From Manis javanica (Eukaryota; Chordata; Mammalia; Pholidota; Manidae): a stretch of DNA of 64,000 bases. How positions within the stretch are numbered: position 1 is the first letter of the stretch; each line of letters begins with the position of its first letter. The notes beneath the pieces were generated by a model, which saw nothing but the letters and a program-made list of their open reading frames with translations, had not been told where the DNA came from and did no database searches. This document shows, one piece after another, positions 25,115 through 37,369 of this stretch. The position numbers were made by a program, and so were the translations under genes. The DNA lies in assembly GCF_040802235.1 (NCBI RefSeq), contig NC_133169.1, forward strand, positions 41,051,034-41,115,033, read 5' to 3'.

Positions 25115-25448
25115 GCTTTTTTAAAAAGTTATCATTGATATACACTCTATGAAGGTTTCACAAGAAAAACAATGTGGCTACTACATTCACCCTCATTATC
25201 AAGTCCCCCCCATACCCCATTACAGTCACTGTCCATCAGTGTAGTAAGATGCCACAGAGTCACTACTTGTCTTCTCTGTGCTACACTGTCTTCCCCATGA
25301 ACCCCCCACATGTGTGCCAATCATAATGCCCTCCAATCTCCTTCTCCCTCCCTTTCCACACACCCTCCCCCACTCATCCCCTTTGGTGAGCACTAGTCCT
25401 TTCTTGGAGTCTGTGAGTTTGCTGCTGTTTTATTCCTTCAGTTTTGCT

Positions 25449-28400
25449 TCATTGTTTAACTCCACAAATGAGGGAAATCAGTTGGTACTTGTCTTTCTCC
25501 ACCTGGCTTATATCACTGAGCATAATACCCTCTAGCTCCATCCATGTTGTTGCAAATGGTAGGATTTGTTTTCTGCTTATGGCTGAATAATATTCCATTG
25601 TGAATATGTACCACCTCTTCTTTATCCAGTCATCTGCTGATTGACACTTAGGATGCTTCCATATCTTGGCTATTGTAAATAGTGCTGTGATAAACATAGG
25701 GTTGCATATGTCTTTTTGAATCTGGGATCTTATGTTTTGGGGTAAATTCCTAGCAGTGAAATTCCTGGGTCAAATGACATTTCTATTTTTAGTTTTTTGA
25801 GGAACTTCCATATTGCTTTCAACAATGATTGAAATAATTTTCAATTCCACTGGCAGTGTAGGAAGGTACCCATTTCTCTGCATCCTTACCAGCATTTGTA
25901 CTTCTTTGATTTTTGGATGTTGGCCATCCTAACTGGTGTGAGGTGATATCTCATTGTGATATACCAGTGTGGTTTCTCATTGTGGTTTTAATTTGCATTT
26001 CCTTGATTATTAGTGAAGTGGAGCATCTTTTCATGTGATTGTTGGCCATCTAAATCTCTTCTTTGGAGAAGTGACTATTCAGATCCTCAATTCATTTTTA
26101 ATCAGTTTATTTGCTCTTTGGGTGTTGAGGTGTGTGAGTTCTTTATATATTTTGGATATTAGCCTACTGTCAGATGTCATTTACAAATACATTGTCCCAT
26201 ACTGTAGGATGCCTTTTTGTTCTACAAATGGTGTCCTCTGCTGTACAGAAGCTTTTCAGTTTGATGTAGTCCCATTTGTTCACTTTTGCTTTTGATTCCC
26301 CTTCCCGAGGAAATGTGTTCAGGAAAAAGTTGCTCATGTTTATATTCAAGAGAGTTTTGCCTATGTTTTCTTCTAAGAGTTTTGTGGTTCCATAACTTAC
26401 ATTCAGGTCTTCCATTATGAGTTTACTTTTGTGTATGGGGTTAGACAACAGTCCAGTTTCATTCCCTTGCATGTAGCTGTCCAACACCAGTTTTGCCAAC
26501 AGCAGTTGTTGAAGAGGCTCCTTTATCGTATATTAATTGACCATATATGCTTGGATGCTCTGAATTCACTATTCTGTTCCACTGGTCTATGGGGCTCTTC
26601 TTGTGATGGTACCAAATTGTCTTGATTACTGTGGTTTTGTACTAGAGCTTGAAGTCAGAGAGTACAATTCCCCAGTTTTATTCTTCCTTATCAGGATTGC
26701 TTTGGCTATTTGGGGTCTTTGTGGTTCAATATGAATTTTAGAACAATTTTTTTCTAGTTAGTTGAAGAATGCCACTGGTATTTTGGTAGGGATTGCATTG
26801 AATGTGTAGATTGCTTTAGGCAGGATGGCCTTTGACAATATTCATTTTTCCTATCCATGAGCACAGGATGTGTTTCCATTTATTGGTGCCTTTTTAATTT
26901 CTCTTATGAGTGTCCTGTTGTGTTCAGGGTACAGGTATTTTACTTCCTTGGTTAGGTTTATTCCTATGTATTTTATTATTTTTGATGCAATTGTGAATGT
27001 AATTCTTTTCCTGATTTCTCTTTCTGCTAGTTCATCATTACTATATAGGAGTGCAACAGATTTCTGTGTATTGATTTTGTATCCTGCAACTTTGCTAAAT
27101 TCAGATATTAGATCTAGTAGTTTTGGAGTGGATTCTTTAGGGTTTTTTATGTACAATATCATGTCATTTGCAAACAGGGACAGTTTGACTTCTTCCTTGC
27201 CAATCTGGATGCATTTTATTTCTTTATTTTGTCTGATTACCATGGCTAAGACCTCCAGAACTATGTTGAATAAAAGTGGGGAGAGTGGGCATCCTTGTCT
27301 TGCTCCCGATCTTAAAGGAAAAGCTTTTAGCTTCTTGCTGTTAAGTATAATGTTGGCTGTGGGTTTGTCATATATGGCCTTTATTATGTTGAGGTACTTG
27401 CCCTCTATACCCATTTTGTTGAGAGTTTTTATCATGAATGGATGTTAAATTTTGTTGAATGCTTTTCCAACATCTATGGAGATGATCATGTGGTTTTTGT
27501 CCTTTTTGTTGATGTAGTGGATGATGTTGATGGATTTTCAAATATTGTACCATCCTTGCATCCCTGGGATGAATCCCACTTGATCATGATGGATATTCTT
27601 TTTAATGTATTTTTGAATTCAGTTTTCTAATATTTTGTTGAGTATTTTTGCATCTATGTTCATCAGGGATATTGGTCTGTAATTTTCTTTTTATGTGGTG
27701 TCTTTGCCTGGTTTTGGTATTAGAGTGATGCTGGCTTCATAGAATGAGTTTGGGAGCATTCCCTCCTCTTCTACTTTTTGGAAAATTTTAAGAGCATGGA
27801 TGGATATTAGGTATTCAGTAAATGTTTAATAAAATTCAGCAGTGAAACCATCTGGTCTGAGTATTTGCTCTTAAATAGTTTTTAAATTACCAATTCAATT
27901 TCTTTGCTCGTAATTGGTCTATTCAGATATTCTGTTTCTTCCAGGGTCAGCCTTAGAAGGATGCATTTTTCTAGAAAGTTGTCCATTTCTTCTGGGTTAT
28001 CCAGTTTATTGTCATATAATTTTTCATAGTATTCTCTCATAATTCTTTGTATTTTCCATAGTGGTTTTTCCTTTCTCATTTCTGTTTCTTTTTATGTGTG
28101 TAGACTCTCTTTTTTTCTTGAAAAGTCTGGCTAGGAGGTTCATCTATTTTGCTTATTTTCTCAAAAAACAAGCTCTTGCTTTCATTGATTCTTTCTATTG
28201 TTTCATTCTTCTCAATTTTATTTATTTCTGCTTTTATCTTTATTCTGTTCCTCCTTCTACTGACTTTGGGCCTCATTTATTCTTCTTTTTCTAGTCTCAT
28301 TAATTGTGAGTTTAGACTGTTCATTTGAGATTGTTCTTCTTTCCTGAGGTAGGCCTGTATTGCAATACACCTGCCTTTCAGCATGGCCTTTGATGCATCC

Positions 28401-29265
28401 CACAGATTTTTGTGTTGTTGAATTATTGTTTTCATTTGTCTCCATATATTGCTTGGTCTCAGTTTTTATTTGGCCTTTGAGCCATTAATTTTTAGGAGCA
28501 TGTTATCAAGTCTTCATGTGTTTGTGGGCCTTTTCATTTTCTTTGTGTAATTTATTTCTAGTTTCATACCTTTATGGTCTGAGAAGCTGGTTGGTACAAT
28601 TTAAATCTTTTTGAATTTACTGAGGCTCTTTTTGTGGCCTAGTATGTGATCTATTCTTGAAAATGTACCATGTGCGCTTGAGAAGAATGTGTATCCTGTG
28701 GCTTTTCAATGGAGTGTTCTGTAGATGTCCGTTAGGTCCTTCTGTTCCAATAGGTTTTTCAGTGCTTCTGTGTCTTTACTTATTTTATGTCTATTTGATC
28801 TGTTCTTTGGATTGAGTGGTGTTTTGAAGTCTCCTAAAATGAATGCATTACATTGTATTTCCCCCTTTAATTCTATTAGTTTTTGTTACACATATGTAGG
28901 TGATTCTGTGTTGGGTGTATAGATATTTATAATAGTTATATCCTCTTGTTGGACTGATCCCTTTAACATTATGCAATGTCCTTCTTTGTCTCTTGTTACT
29001 TTCCTTGTTTTGAAGTCTATTTTGTCTTATACAAGTACTTCAAGTCATGCTTTTTACCCCCTATTAGTTGCATGAAATATCTTTTTCCATCCTTTTATTT
29101 TCAGTCTATGTATGTCTTTGGGTTTGAAATGAGTCTTTTGTAGGCAGCATATAGATGGGTCTTTTTTAAAAATCTATTCAGTGACTCTCTGTCTTTTCAT
29201 TTGTGCATTTAGACCATTCCATTTACATTTAGGGTGATTATTGATTGGTATGTAGTTATTGCCAT
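25449..29265 (-). pseudogene. L1-B ORF2p remnant, disrupted
   Basis: Reading on the minus strand, the likely start is ATG 29265-29263. Recognisable parts are the linker around 27882-28445, an RT palm and thumb block of 194 open codons at 26851-27435, and C-terminal blocks at 26170-26499 and 25449-25697. The RT block keeps the [13 protein letters not shown] motif, but FADD reads FAND, removing one catalytic aspartate. Stops and frameshifts separate all blocks. The family-typical end (SLICGV) is extended by two residues before the stop at 25449. Confidence 0.88.
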
Positions 29266-29570
29266 TGCAGGCTTCAGATTCATGGTTACCAAAGGTTCAG
29301 GGATAATTCCCCTACTATCTAACATTGTAATTTAATTCACTTAGTATGCTATTATAAACTCAACATAAAGGATATTTTTTTCCTCCTTTTTCTTCTCCCT
29401 CCATTCTTTATATATTAGGTATCATATTCTGTACTCTTTGCCTATCCCTTGATTAACTTTGGGGGTAGTTGATTTGATTTTGCATCTACTTAGTAATTAA
29501 TTGTTCTACTTTCTTTGCTGTGGTTTTATTTCCCCTGGTGAAGGATATTTAGCATTAGGAATACTTCCAT

Positions 29571-30419
29571 CTATAGCAGTTCCTCCAAAATGCACTGTAG
29601 AGGTGGTTTGTGGGAGGTAAATTCTCTCAGCTTTTGCTTATCCCTCATTCAATTTAAATAATCTTGCCCAGTATAGTTTTCTTGGTTTGAGGCCGTTCTG
29701 CTTCATTGAATTAAATATATCATGCCACTCCCTTCTGGCCTGTAAGGTGTCTGTTGAGAACTCTGATGACAACCTGATAGGTTTTCCTTTGTATGTGATA
29801 TATTTTCTCTCTTCAGTTACTTTGAAAAGTCTGTCTTTATCCTTGATCTTTGACATTTAATTATTATATGTCTTGATGTTGTCTTCCTTGGGTCCCTTGT
29901 GTTGGGAGATCTCTGCACCTCCATGGCTTGAGAGACTATTTCCTTTCCCAGATTGGGGAAGGTTTCAGCAATTACCTCTTCAAAGACACTTTCTATCCCT
30001 TTTCCTCTCTCTACTTCTTTTGGTACCTGTAGAATGCAAATATTGTTTCATTTGGATTGGTCAAACAGTTCTCTCAATATTCTTTCATTCTTAGAGATTT
30101 CTTTTTCTCTTTGTGCCTCAGCTTCTTTGTATTCCTCTTCTCTAATTTCTATTCCATTTACCATCTCTTCTACCACATGTCATCTGCTTTTCAATCCCTC
30201 CATTGTATGTTTCATTTCAGATATGGAATTTCTTAATGATTGAACCTCCATCCTAATTTTTTCTCTGAGTTCTTGAATATTTTTCTGTTCCTCCATGGGC
30301 ATGTTTATGATTTTTATTTTGAACTCTCTTTCAGGAAGATTGTTGAGTTCAGTTTCATTTGTTCCTTTTTCTTGTGTTTCTGAGATTTTTGTTTGAACTA
30401 GGTTCCTTTGACATTTCAT
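29571..30419 (-). pseudogene. L1-B ORF1p remnant, disrupted
   Basis: Starts at ATG 30419-30417 (MKCQRN). The first part carries the heptad-rich coiled-coil segment (KEF-type block followed by EQKNIQELREKIRMEVQ), which in ORF1p drives trimerisation. The C-terminal domain is visible at 29638-29856 (KGKPIRLSSE, QARREWHDIFN). Between them frames are lost. The typical stop TAG is at 29573-29571. Confidence 0.8.
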
Positions 30420-31366
30420 ATTTGTATGTGGCACACTCTAGTGCACAGAAGCTCTTGTCTCTGGACCTGCTCAGCCCCTGGAGTTATGTTGAGGGTTGCA
30501 GGGAGCAGTGCTGTTGCCTGAGAGGAGGAAAGAGCTCTTTCTTGCTTCTTGGCTGCATTGACTGTCTCCGCTGTCAGAACCAGTGAGCTGAGCACACAGG
30601 TATAAGCCTCTGTACTTTGTGTCTCTGGATGTTGTAGGCAGGGCCTCCCCCTGGCCGGCCTGATGCCCAGGTAGGGACTGCCGGTTTGTCAGTCAGTGCA
30701 GACAGGCCAGGAGGAAGTTGCGGCCAGCTGTGTATCACAGTGGGGGGCATAAGAGGTGAGTAGCCACCCAGGGGGATGGAGTGCCTGAAGCTCCTGAAAG
30801 TTCCCAATATACTGGGCAGAGCATGCCCAGACAGACTTGTCCACCTATCTCTTCTCCTGCCCAGCAAGCTCTGTGCAAACCCTGCCCCTTCAGCAGTCCT
30901 CTTGCTGCTAGGAAGCCTCTCAGACCGCCCACCTTTCCATGGTGCCAGAGTGGCCAGATGTGGATTCCTGTCCTCCACAAATGGCCAGAACCTCAGTCTC
31001 TCCAAATATTATGCCTGTCTTAGCTTTCCAACCCACCAATCTCCAGAGCACCATGCAATGTAGGTTTGTGCTACCAAAGCAGACCTCTAAGGGCTGAGTG
31101 TTCAGCAGTCCTTGGCTTCCGCCCGCTCCCCTCTCCATTTCTATTCCTCCCACCAGTGAGCTAAGGTGGGGGAAGGGCTTGGGTCCCACCGGATCAAGGC
31201 TTTGGTACGTTACCCTGTCACATGAGGTTTGCTCTGTTCTCCAGGTGCAGCCTACTTTTCTGTTACTCTTTCAGGATTAGTTGTATTAACTATATTTTTG
31301 TACTATATGCAGTTTTGAGAGGCATTCTCTGTCTCATCTCTCATGCTGCCATCTTGAATTTCAAAT
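30420..31366 (-). other. L1-B 5' UTR
   Basis: GC-richer 5' UTR of L1-B, which in the family holds the internal RNA polymerase II promoter. Open runs of up to 143 codons (30574-31005 on the minus strand and others on the plus strand) are composition-driven and have no family motif. Confidence 0.65.
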
Positions 31367-31375
31367 TTTTACTCT

Positions 31376-32455
31376 CAATTTCTTTTTTTCATGGATGAAT
31401 AGTATTCAATTGTGTGTATATGTGCCACATCTTTATCCATTCATCTATAGATGGACACTTTGGTGGCTTCCACAACTTGGCTATTGTAAATAATGAGATT
31501 ATGAACATGGGGCTGAAAATATTTTTTTGATTCAGGGATTTTGTTTCTACAGGTAAATCCCTAGAAGTGGACTTACTAGGTCAAATGATTTTTCTATTGT
31601 TATTTTCTTGAGGAACCACCATACTGCTTCATGGTGGCTTTTCCACAGTGGCTTCACCAATTCACATGACTGCCAACAGTGTAGAAGGGTTTCTATTTCT
31701 CCACATCCCTACCAACAATGTTATTTCTTGTCTTTTGAATAGTTGTCATTCTAACTGGTGTGAAGTGATATCTCATTGTGTATTTTATTTGCATTTCCCT
31801 GATGATTAGTGCTGTGGAGCATCTTTTAATATGCCTATTGGCCATCTATATTTCTTCTTTTGAGAAATGTCTGTTCAGTTGTTCTCCCCATTTTTTAAAA
31901 AGGTTATCTGGTTTTGGTGTTGAGCTATTTGCACTCTTTATGTATTTTCATTGCTAAACCATGAGATAAATAATTTATGACTATGGTCTCCTATACTTCA
32001 GGCTGCATTTTTGTTCAGCTTATGGTGTCCTTTGCTGTACAGAAGCATTTTAGTTTATGTAGTTCAACTGATAATTTTTTAATTTTGTTTCCCTTTCCCA
32101 AGGAGATGTGTACAGGAGAAATTGCTCATGTCTATGTTCAAGATTTTTGCCTATGTTTTCTTCTAAGAATTTTATGGTTTCATGTCTTACCCTTAGGTCT
32201 TTAATCCATTTCTAGTTTATTTTTGTGTATGGAGTTAAATAGTAATCCAGTTTCTTTCTCTTGCATGAAGCTGTCCAATTTTCCAAACACAGTTATTAAA
32301 AAGGTTGTCTTTTCCTTATGATACATTCATGGCTTTTTTGTGGTATGTTAATTGACCATATAGGCATGGGTTTATACCTGGGCTCTCAATTCTGTTACAT
32401 TTATCTATGGGCCTTCTCTTGTACCAGTACCAAACTGTTGTGGTTACTGTAACTT
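31376..32455 (-). mobile_element. Old L1 ORF2 3' half, inverted
   Basis: Reverse complement of the ORF2 C-terminal half. Landmarks along the plus strand are the mirror of the MEYYSAIK block near 31395, of the GIYPK block near 31545, of REMQIK near 31770-31800 and of the QWNRIE block near 32390-32410. It is clearly more diverged than L1-B. At 32455 it changes abruptly to plus-strand L1 sequence. Confidence 0.85.
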
Positions 32456-32626
32456 AAAGTCTCCACCAAAAACCTATTCAAACTAATAGCTGAATTCAGC
32501 AAAGTTGCAGAACCCAAAATTAACACACTGAAATCTGTTGCAATACTAGATACTAACAATGAACTAGCAGAAAGAGAAATCAGGAAAACAGCTCTGCTTA
32601 CAGTTACATCAAAAAGAATAAAATAC
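32456..32626 (+). mobile_element. Older L1-F, left part, interrupted by L1-D
   Basis: Sense-orientation ORF2 sequence from the end of the RT palm (the block that encodes [15 protein letters not shown]) to the KRIKY block. It is cut at 32626 by L1-D and continues at 37370 with the next codons in the L1 order. The last 16 bases (32611-32626) are the left target-site duplication of L1-D. Confidence 0.85.
32611..32626 (+). repeat. Left target-site duplication of L1-D
   Basis: AAAAAGAATAAAATAC, identical to 37354-37369. The A-rich start fits the TT/AAAA-like preference of the L1 endonuclease. The motif also occurs naturally in L1 ORF2, which is the target here. Confidence 0.85.
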
Positions 32627-33195
32627 AGAGATCATGGGAAGATGGCGGCATGAGTAGTTCTGAGGAAATCTCCTACCCAAAACAGAAACACATGGGAAGG
32701 GACTGGGAGCAGATCCATGTGCCAGCAGTGCCAGACAGGACCAAGAGAGGCTTGTGTGAGCCCACAGTGGCACGAACAAAGAGCCCGGGCACGGTTCACG
32801 CGCACCAGCGGCAGTGAAGCTAGAGGAGCCTGGTAGAGGCCGGCGTGGGAAAGCCAGAGGCAGCAGGTGTGCTCCCAGCAGCCGAACAGAATCCCAGCCC
32901 AATGCACAGCTGCCTGGGCCAGCACCAAAGGCCGCTGCTGTCACACAGTTGTCCGGCAGGGGTACTGCTAGCACAGAAGAGCGCACCTGGTGTGCCTGCC
33001 ATGCCCTGCAGGGCTCCATGCTGCTCTGACAGAGGCCTGGCCCACAGAAGCTTATGGGACTAACCTGGTGGCTGCTCCAGGAGTGTGCATAACTGTCACA
33101 GGCAGAGGAGAAGGGTAAGGCATCCAGGAAGCAGGAAAGGACTTCCTTCTCCCAGCTGACACAACTGCAACCTGTCTACAGCCACCACTATCACC

Positions 33196-33699
33196 ATGAA
33201 AGGCAAAAAAATTTAGTCCAGTCCAACATAGTTCGAACAACACCTGGGAAAGGATCTGTACAGGGAGACCTAACCAGTCTCCCTGAAAAAGAATTCAAAA
33301 TAAAAATCATAAACATGCTGACAGAGCTGCAGAGAAATATGCAAAAGCTAAGGGATGAAGTCTGGAGGGAGATTACACAAATCCAGAGGGAGATTACAGA
33401 AGTGAAACAAACTCTGGAAGGATTTATAAGCAGAATGGATAAGATATAAGAGGTCATTGATGGAACAGAAACCAGACAACAGGAATGCATAGAAGCTGAT
33501 GCAGAGAGAGATAAAAGGATATCCAAGAATGAAAAAATATTAAGAGAACTGTGTGACCAATCCAAAAGGAACAATATCTGCCTTATAGGGGTACCAGAGG
33601 AAGAAAAGAGAGAAAAAGGGATAGAAAGTGTCTTTGAAGAAATAATTGCTGAGAACTTCCCCAAACTGGGGGAGGAAATAGTTGCTCAGTCTACGGAGG
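33196..33699 (+). pseudogene. L1-D ORF1p N-terminal remnant
   Basis: ATG 33196 starts the ORF1 region, but a stop follows within six codons of the start in this frame. The coiled-coil part is readable: KEFKIKIINMLTELQRNMQ at about 33290-33350, then the segment that leads into the RNA-recognition domain (ILRELCDQSKRNNICLIGVP at about 33535-33595). The frame runs to ENFPKLG and is then joined at about 33699 to ORF2 endonuclease sequence. The ORF1 C-terminal domain is absent. Confidence 0.8.
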
Positions 33700-36600
33700 C
33701 ATCTACGGAACTCTACATCCAAAAGCAACAGGATACACATTCTTCTCAAGTGCACATGGAACATTCTCCAGAATAGACCACATACTAGGCCACAAAAAGA
33801 GCCTCAGTTAATTCCAAAAGATTGAAATCCTACCAACCAACTTTGCAGACCACAAAGGCATAAAACTAGAAATAAATTGTACAAAGAAAACAAAAAGGTT
33901 CACAAACACATGGAGGCTTAACACCATGCTCCAAAATAATCAATGGATCAATGACCAAATTAAAATAGAGATCAAGAAATACATGGAGACAAATGAAAAC
34001 AGCAGTTCAAAGCCCCAACTTCTGTGGGACACAGCAAAAGCAGTTACAAGAGGAAAGTAGATAGCAATCCAGGCATATTTAAAGAAAGAAGAACAATCCC
34101 AAATGAATAAAGTCACATTTATTGAAATTGGAAAAAGAAGAACAAACAAGGCCCAAAGTCAGCATAAGCAGGGACATAATAAAGATCAGAGAAGAAATAA
34201 ATAAAAGTGAGAAGAATAAAACAATAGAAAAAAATCAATGAAACCAAGAGCTGGTTCATTGAGAAAATATAGAAAATAGATAAAGCCCTAGCCAGACTTA
34301 TTAAGAGAAAAAGAGAATCAATACACATCAACAGAACCAGAAATGAGAAAGAAAAATCATGACAGTCACCAAAGAAATACAAAGAGTCTTTAGAGAATAC
34401 TGTGAGAATCTATATGCTAACAAGATGGGAAACATAGAAGAAATGGACAACTTCCTAGAAAAATAAAACCTTCCAAGAGTGACCAAGGAAGAAACAGAAA
34501 GTCTAACAGACCAATTACCAGCAATGAAATTAAAGTGGTAATCAAAAAACTACCCAAGAGCAAAACCCCTGGGCCAGATGGATTTACCTCGGAATTTTAT
34601 CAGACATACAGAGAAGACATAATACCCATTCTCCTTAAAGTTTTCCAAAAAATAGAAGAGGAGGGAATACTCCCAAACTCATTCTATGAACCCAGCATCA
34701 TCCTAATACCAAAACCAGGAAAAGATCCCACCAAAAAAGAAAATTACAGACCAATATCCCCGATGAACATAGATGCAAAAATACTCAACAAAATATTAGC
34801 AAACTGAATTCAAAGATACATCAAGAAGATCATACACCATGACCAAGTAGGATTCATCCCAGGGATGCAAGGATGGTACAACATTGAAAAATCCATCAAC
34901 ATCATCCACCACATCAACAAAAAGAAGGACAAAAACCACATGATCATCTCCAAAGATGCTGAAAAAAAATTCAACAAAATTCAACATCCTTTCATGATAA
35001 AAACTCTCAACAAAATGGGCAGAGAGGGGAAGTACCTCAATATAATAAAGGCCATATATAATAAACCCACAGCTAACATCATACTGAACAGAAAGAGGCT
35101 GAAAGCTTTTCCTCTGAGATCAGGAACAAGACAGGGATGCCCACTCTCCCCACTGTTATTCAATGTAGTACTGGAGGTCCTAGCCACAGCAGTTAGACAA
35201 AACAAAGAAATACAAGGAATCCAGATTGGTAAAGAAGAAGTCAAACTCTCACTATTTGCAGATGACATGATATTGTAGATAGAAAACCCTAAAGACTCCT
35301 CTCCAAAACTACTAGAACTGATATTGAAATACAGGAAAGTTGCAGGATACAAAATTAACACACAGAAATCTGTGGCTTTCCTATATACTAACAATGAACC
35401 AATAGAAAGAGAAATCAGAAAAACAATTCCATTCACAATTGCATCAAAAAGAATAAAATACCTAGGAATAAACCTAACCAAAGAAGTGAAAGACCTATAC
35501 CCTGAAATCTAAACGTCACTCTTAGAAGAAATTAAAGGGGCCACTAACAAATGGAAACTCATCCCATGCTCATGGCTAGTAAGAATTAATATAGTCAAAA
35601 TGGCCATCCAGCCCAAAGCAATATACAGATTTGATGCAATCCCTATCAAATTACAAGCAACATTCTTCAACAAACTGGAACAAATATTTCAAACATTCAT
35701 ATGGAAACAACAAAGACCCCGAATAGCCAAAGCAATCCTGAGAAAGAAGAGTAAAGTAGGGGGGATCTCACTCCCCAACTTCAAGCTCTACTACAAAGCC
35801 ACAGTAATCAATACAATTTCGTACTGGCACAAGAACAGAGCCACAGACCAGTGGAACAGAATAGAGACTCCAGACATTAACCCAAACATATATGGTCACT
35901 TAACGTATGATAAAGGAACCATGGACATACAATGGGGAAATTGCAGTCTCTTCAACAGATGATGCTGGCAAAACTGGACAGCTACACTTAAGAGAATGAA
36001 ACTGAATCACTGTCTAACCCCATATACAAAAGTAAACTCCAAATGGATCAAAGACTTGAATGTATGTCATGAAACCATAAAACTCTTAGAAAAAAACATA
36101 GGCAAAAACCTCTTAGACATAAATAAGAGTGACTTCTTCATGAACATATCTCCCCGGGCAAGGGAAACAATGGCAAATATGAACAAGTGGGACTCTATCA
36201 AGCTAAAAAGCTTCTGTGCAGCAAAGGACACCATCAATAGAACAAAAAGGTACCCTACAGTATGGGAGAATATATTCATAAATGACAGATCCGATAAAGG
36301 ATTGACATCCAAAATATATAAAGAGCTCACACTCCTCAACAAACAGAAAGCAAATAATCCAATTAAACAATGGACAGAGGAGCTGAATAGACAGTTCTTT
36401 AAAAAAGAAATCCAGATGGCCAACAGGTACATGAAAAGATGCTCCACATCGCTCATCATCAGAGAAATGCAAATTAAAACCACAATGAGATATCACCTCA
36501 CACCAGTAAGGATCACCATCATCAAAAAGACAAACAACAAGAAATGTTGGCAAGGTTGTGGAAAAAGGGGAACCCTCCTACACTGCTTTTGGGAATGTAA

Positions 36601-36985
36601 ATTAGTTCAACCATTGTGGAAAGCAGTATGGAGGTTCCTCAAAAAGCTCAAAATAGAAATACCATTTGACCCAGGAATTCCATTTCTAGGAATTTACCCT
36701 AAGAATGCAGCACTCCAGGTTGAAAAAGACAGATGCACCCCTATGTTTATCACTGCACTATTTACAATAGCCAAGATATGGAAGCAACCTAAATGTCCAT
36801 CAGTAGATGAATGGATGAAGAAGATGTGGTACATATACACAATGGAATATTACTCAGCCATAAGTAAAAAACAGATCCTACCATTTTCAACAACATGGAT
36901 GGAGCTAGAGGGTATTATGCTCAGTGAAATAAGCCAGCTGGAGAAAGACAAGTACCAAATGATTTCACTCATATGTGGAGTATAA
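33700..36985 (+). pseudogene. L1-D ORF2p remnant lacking most of the endonuclease
   Basis: Begins inside the endonuclease domain at the equivalent of RTLHPKATGY and runs to the family-typical stop TAA 36983-36985 (SLICGV). Longest open parts are 34535-34807, 34865-35278 (RT fingers and palm, FADD intact), 35600-35962 and 35996-36985 (330 codons with the CWQGC...LLHCFWEC motif). Stops at 35276-35278, 35510-35512 and 35960-35962 are shared with L1-C, and the tract 35166-36163 is nearly identical between the two. Confidence 0.92.
35166..36163 (+). repeat. 998-bp near-identical inverted repeat arm (L1-D)
   Basis: Compared base by base by eye with the reverse complement of 41643-42640, this tract has no gaps and four differences, at 35300, 35710, 35987 and 36126. 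Just outside both ends the two L1 copies differ at many positions, for instance four within 35153-35165 and about ten in the 60 bases after 36164. Position sums are constant at 77806, so alignment is exact. Confidence 0.9.
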
Positions 36986-37353
36986 GAACAAAGGAAAACT
37001 GAAGGAACAAAACAGCAGCAGAATCACAGAACCCAAGAATGGACTAATAGTTACCAAAAGGAAAAGGACTGGGCACGGTGGGTGGGAAGGGAGGGATAAG
37101 AGCGGGGAAAAAGAAAGAGGGCATTACAATTAGCATGTATAGTGCCTTGGGGGCACAGGGAGGGCTGTGCAACACAGGGAAGACAAGTAGTGATTTTACA
37201 GCATCTTACTACACAGATGGACAGTGACTGTGAAGGGGTATGTGGGGCGGACTTGGTGAAGGGGGGAACCTAGCAAACAATGTTCTTTCTGTAATTGTAG
37301 ATTAATGATACCAAAAAATAAACAAACAAACAAATAAATAAATAAATTATTTA

Positions 37354-37369
37354 AAAAAGAATAAAATAC
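37354..37369 (+). repeat. Right target-site duplication of L1-D
   Basis: Identical to 32611-32626 and directly after the A-rich tail of L1-D. Confidence 0.85.

Larger units (their letters stand above)
25115..31366 (-). mobile_element. L1-B: near full-length inverted LINE-1
   Basis: A long L1 in reverse orientation: 3' UTR at 25115-25448, ORF2 remnant 25449-29265, spacer, ORF1 remnant 29571-30419 and 5' UTR 30420-31366. The 5' end reads on the minus strand as a decayed form of the L1 start (CAAGATGGCAGCATGAG). The 3' terminal block (GTGTATATCAATGATAAC on the minus strand) differs from that of L1-D and matches the copy at 51590. Both ORFs are broken, so it is inactive. More diverged than L1-C and L1-D. 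I found no convincing target-site duplication. Confidence 0.92.
32627..37353 (+). mobile_element. L1-D: LINE-1 with internal deletion, nested in L1-F
   Basis: A 4.7-kb L1 with a typical 5' start (GGGAAGATGGCGGCATGAGTAG near 32636), a 5' UTR, the N-terminal half of ORF1, the later part of ORF2, a 3' UTR and an A-rich tail at about 37312-37350 with AAAC and AAAT units. A stretch from the ORF1 middle to the ORF2 endonuclease is missing, with the junction near 33699; by comparison with L1-C about 1.1 kb is lost. Perfect 16-bp target duplications flank it. It has the complete 3' terminal block (GTAGATTAATGATACC). It cannot be autonomous. Confidence 0.93.

Noticed and set aside
26870-27448. A 192-codon hydrophobic open frame on the plus strand resembling a membrane protein
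   Set aside because: It is the antisense of the L1-B reverse transcriptase block. A-rich L1 sense strands give T-rich, hydrophobic antisense frames throughout the window.
30574-31005. A 143-codon open frame on the minus strand
   Set aside because: Lies in the GC-rich 5' UTR of L1-B, with overlapping open frames on both strands and no family motif.
25115-31366. Target-site duplication for L1-B (ATTTTTATT-like words on both sides)
   Set aside because: The match is short, T-rich and imperfect, so it is not better than chance.
31376-32626. Another twin-priming inversion at the minus/plus switch near 32455
   Set aside because: The plus-strand part begins upstream of the inverted part in L1 order, so the two overlap and do not fit one twin-primed insertion. 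Two separate insertions are more likely.
32609-33063. Several overlapping 60 to 136-codon frames on both strands
   Set aside because: GC-rich 5' UTR of L1-D; no coding signature.
35996-36985. A 329-codon open frame
   Set aside because: C-terminal part of L1-D ORF2, not a separate gene.
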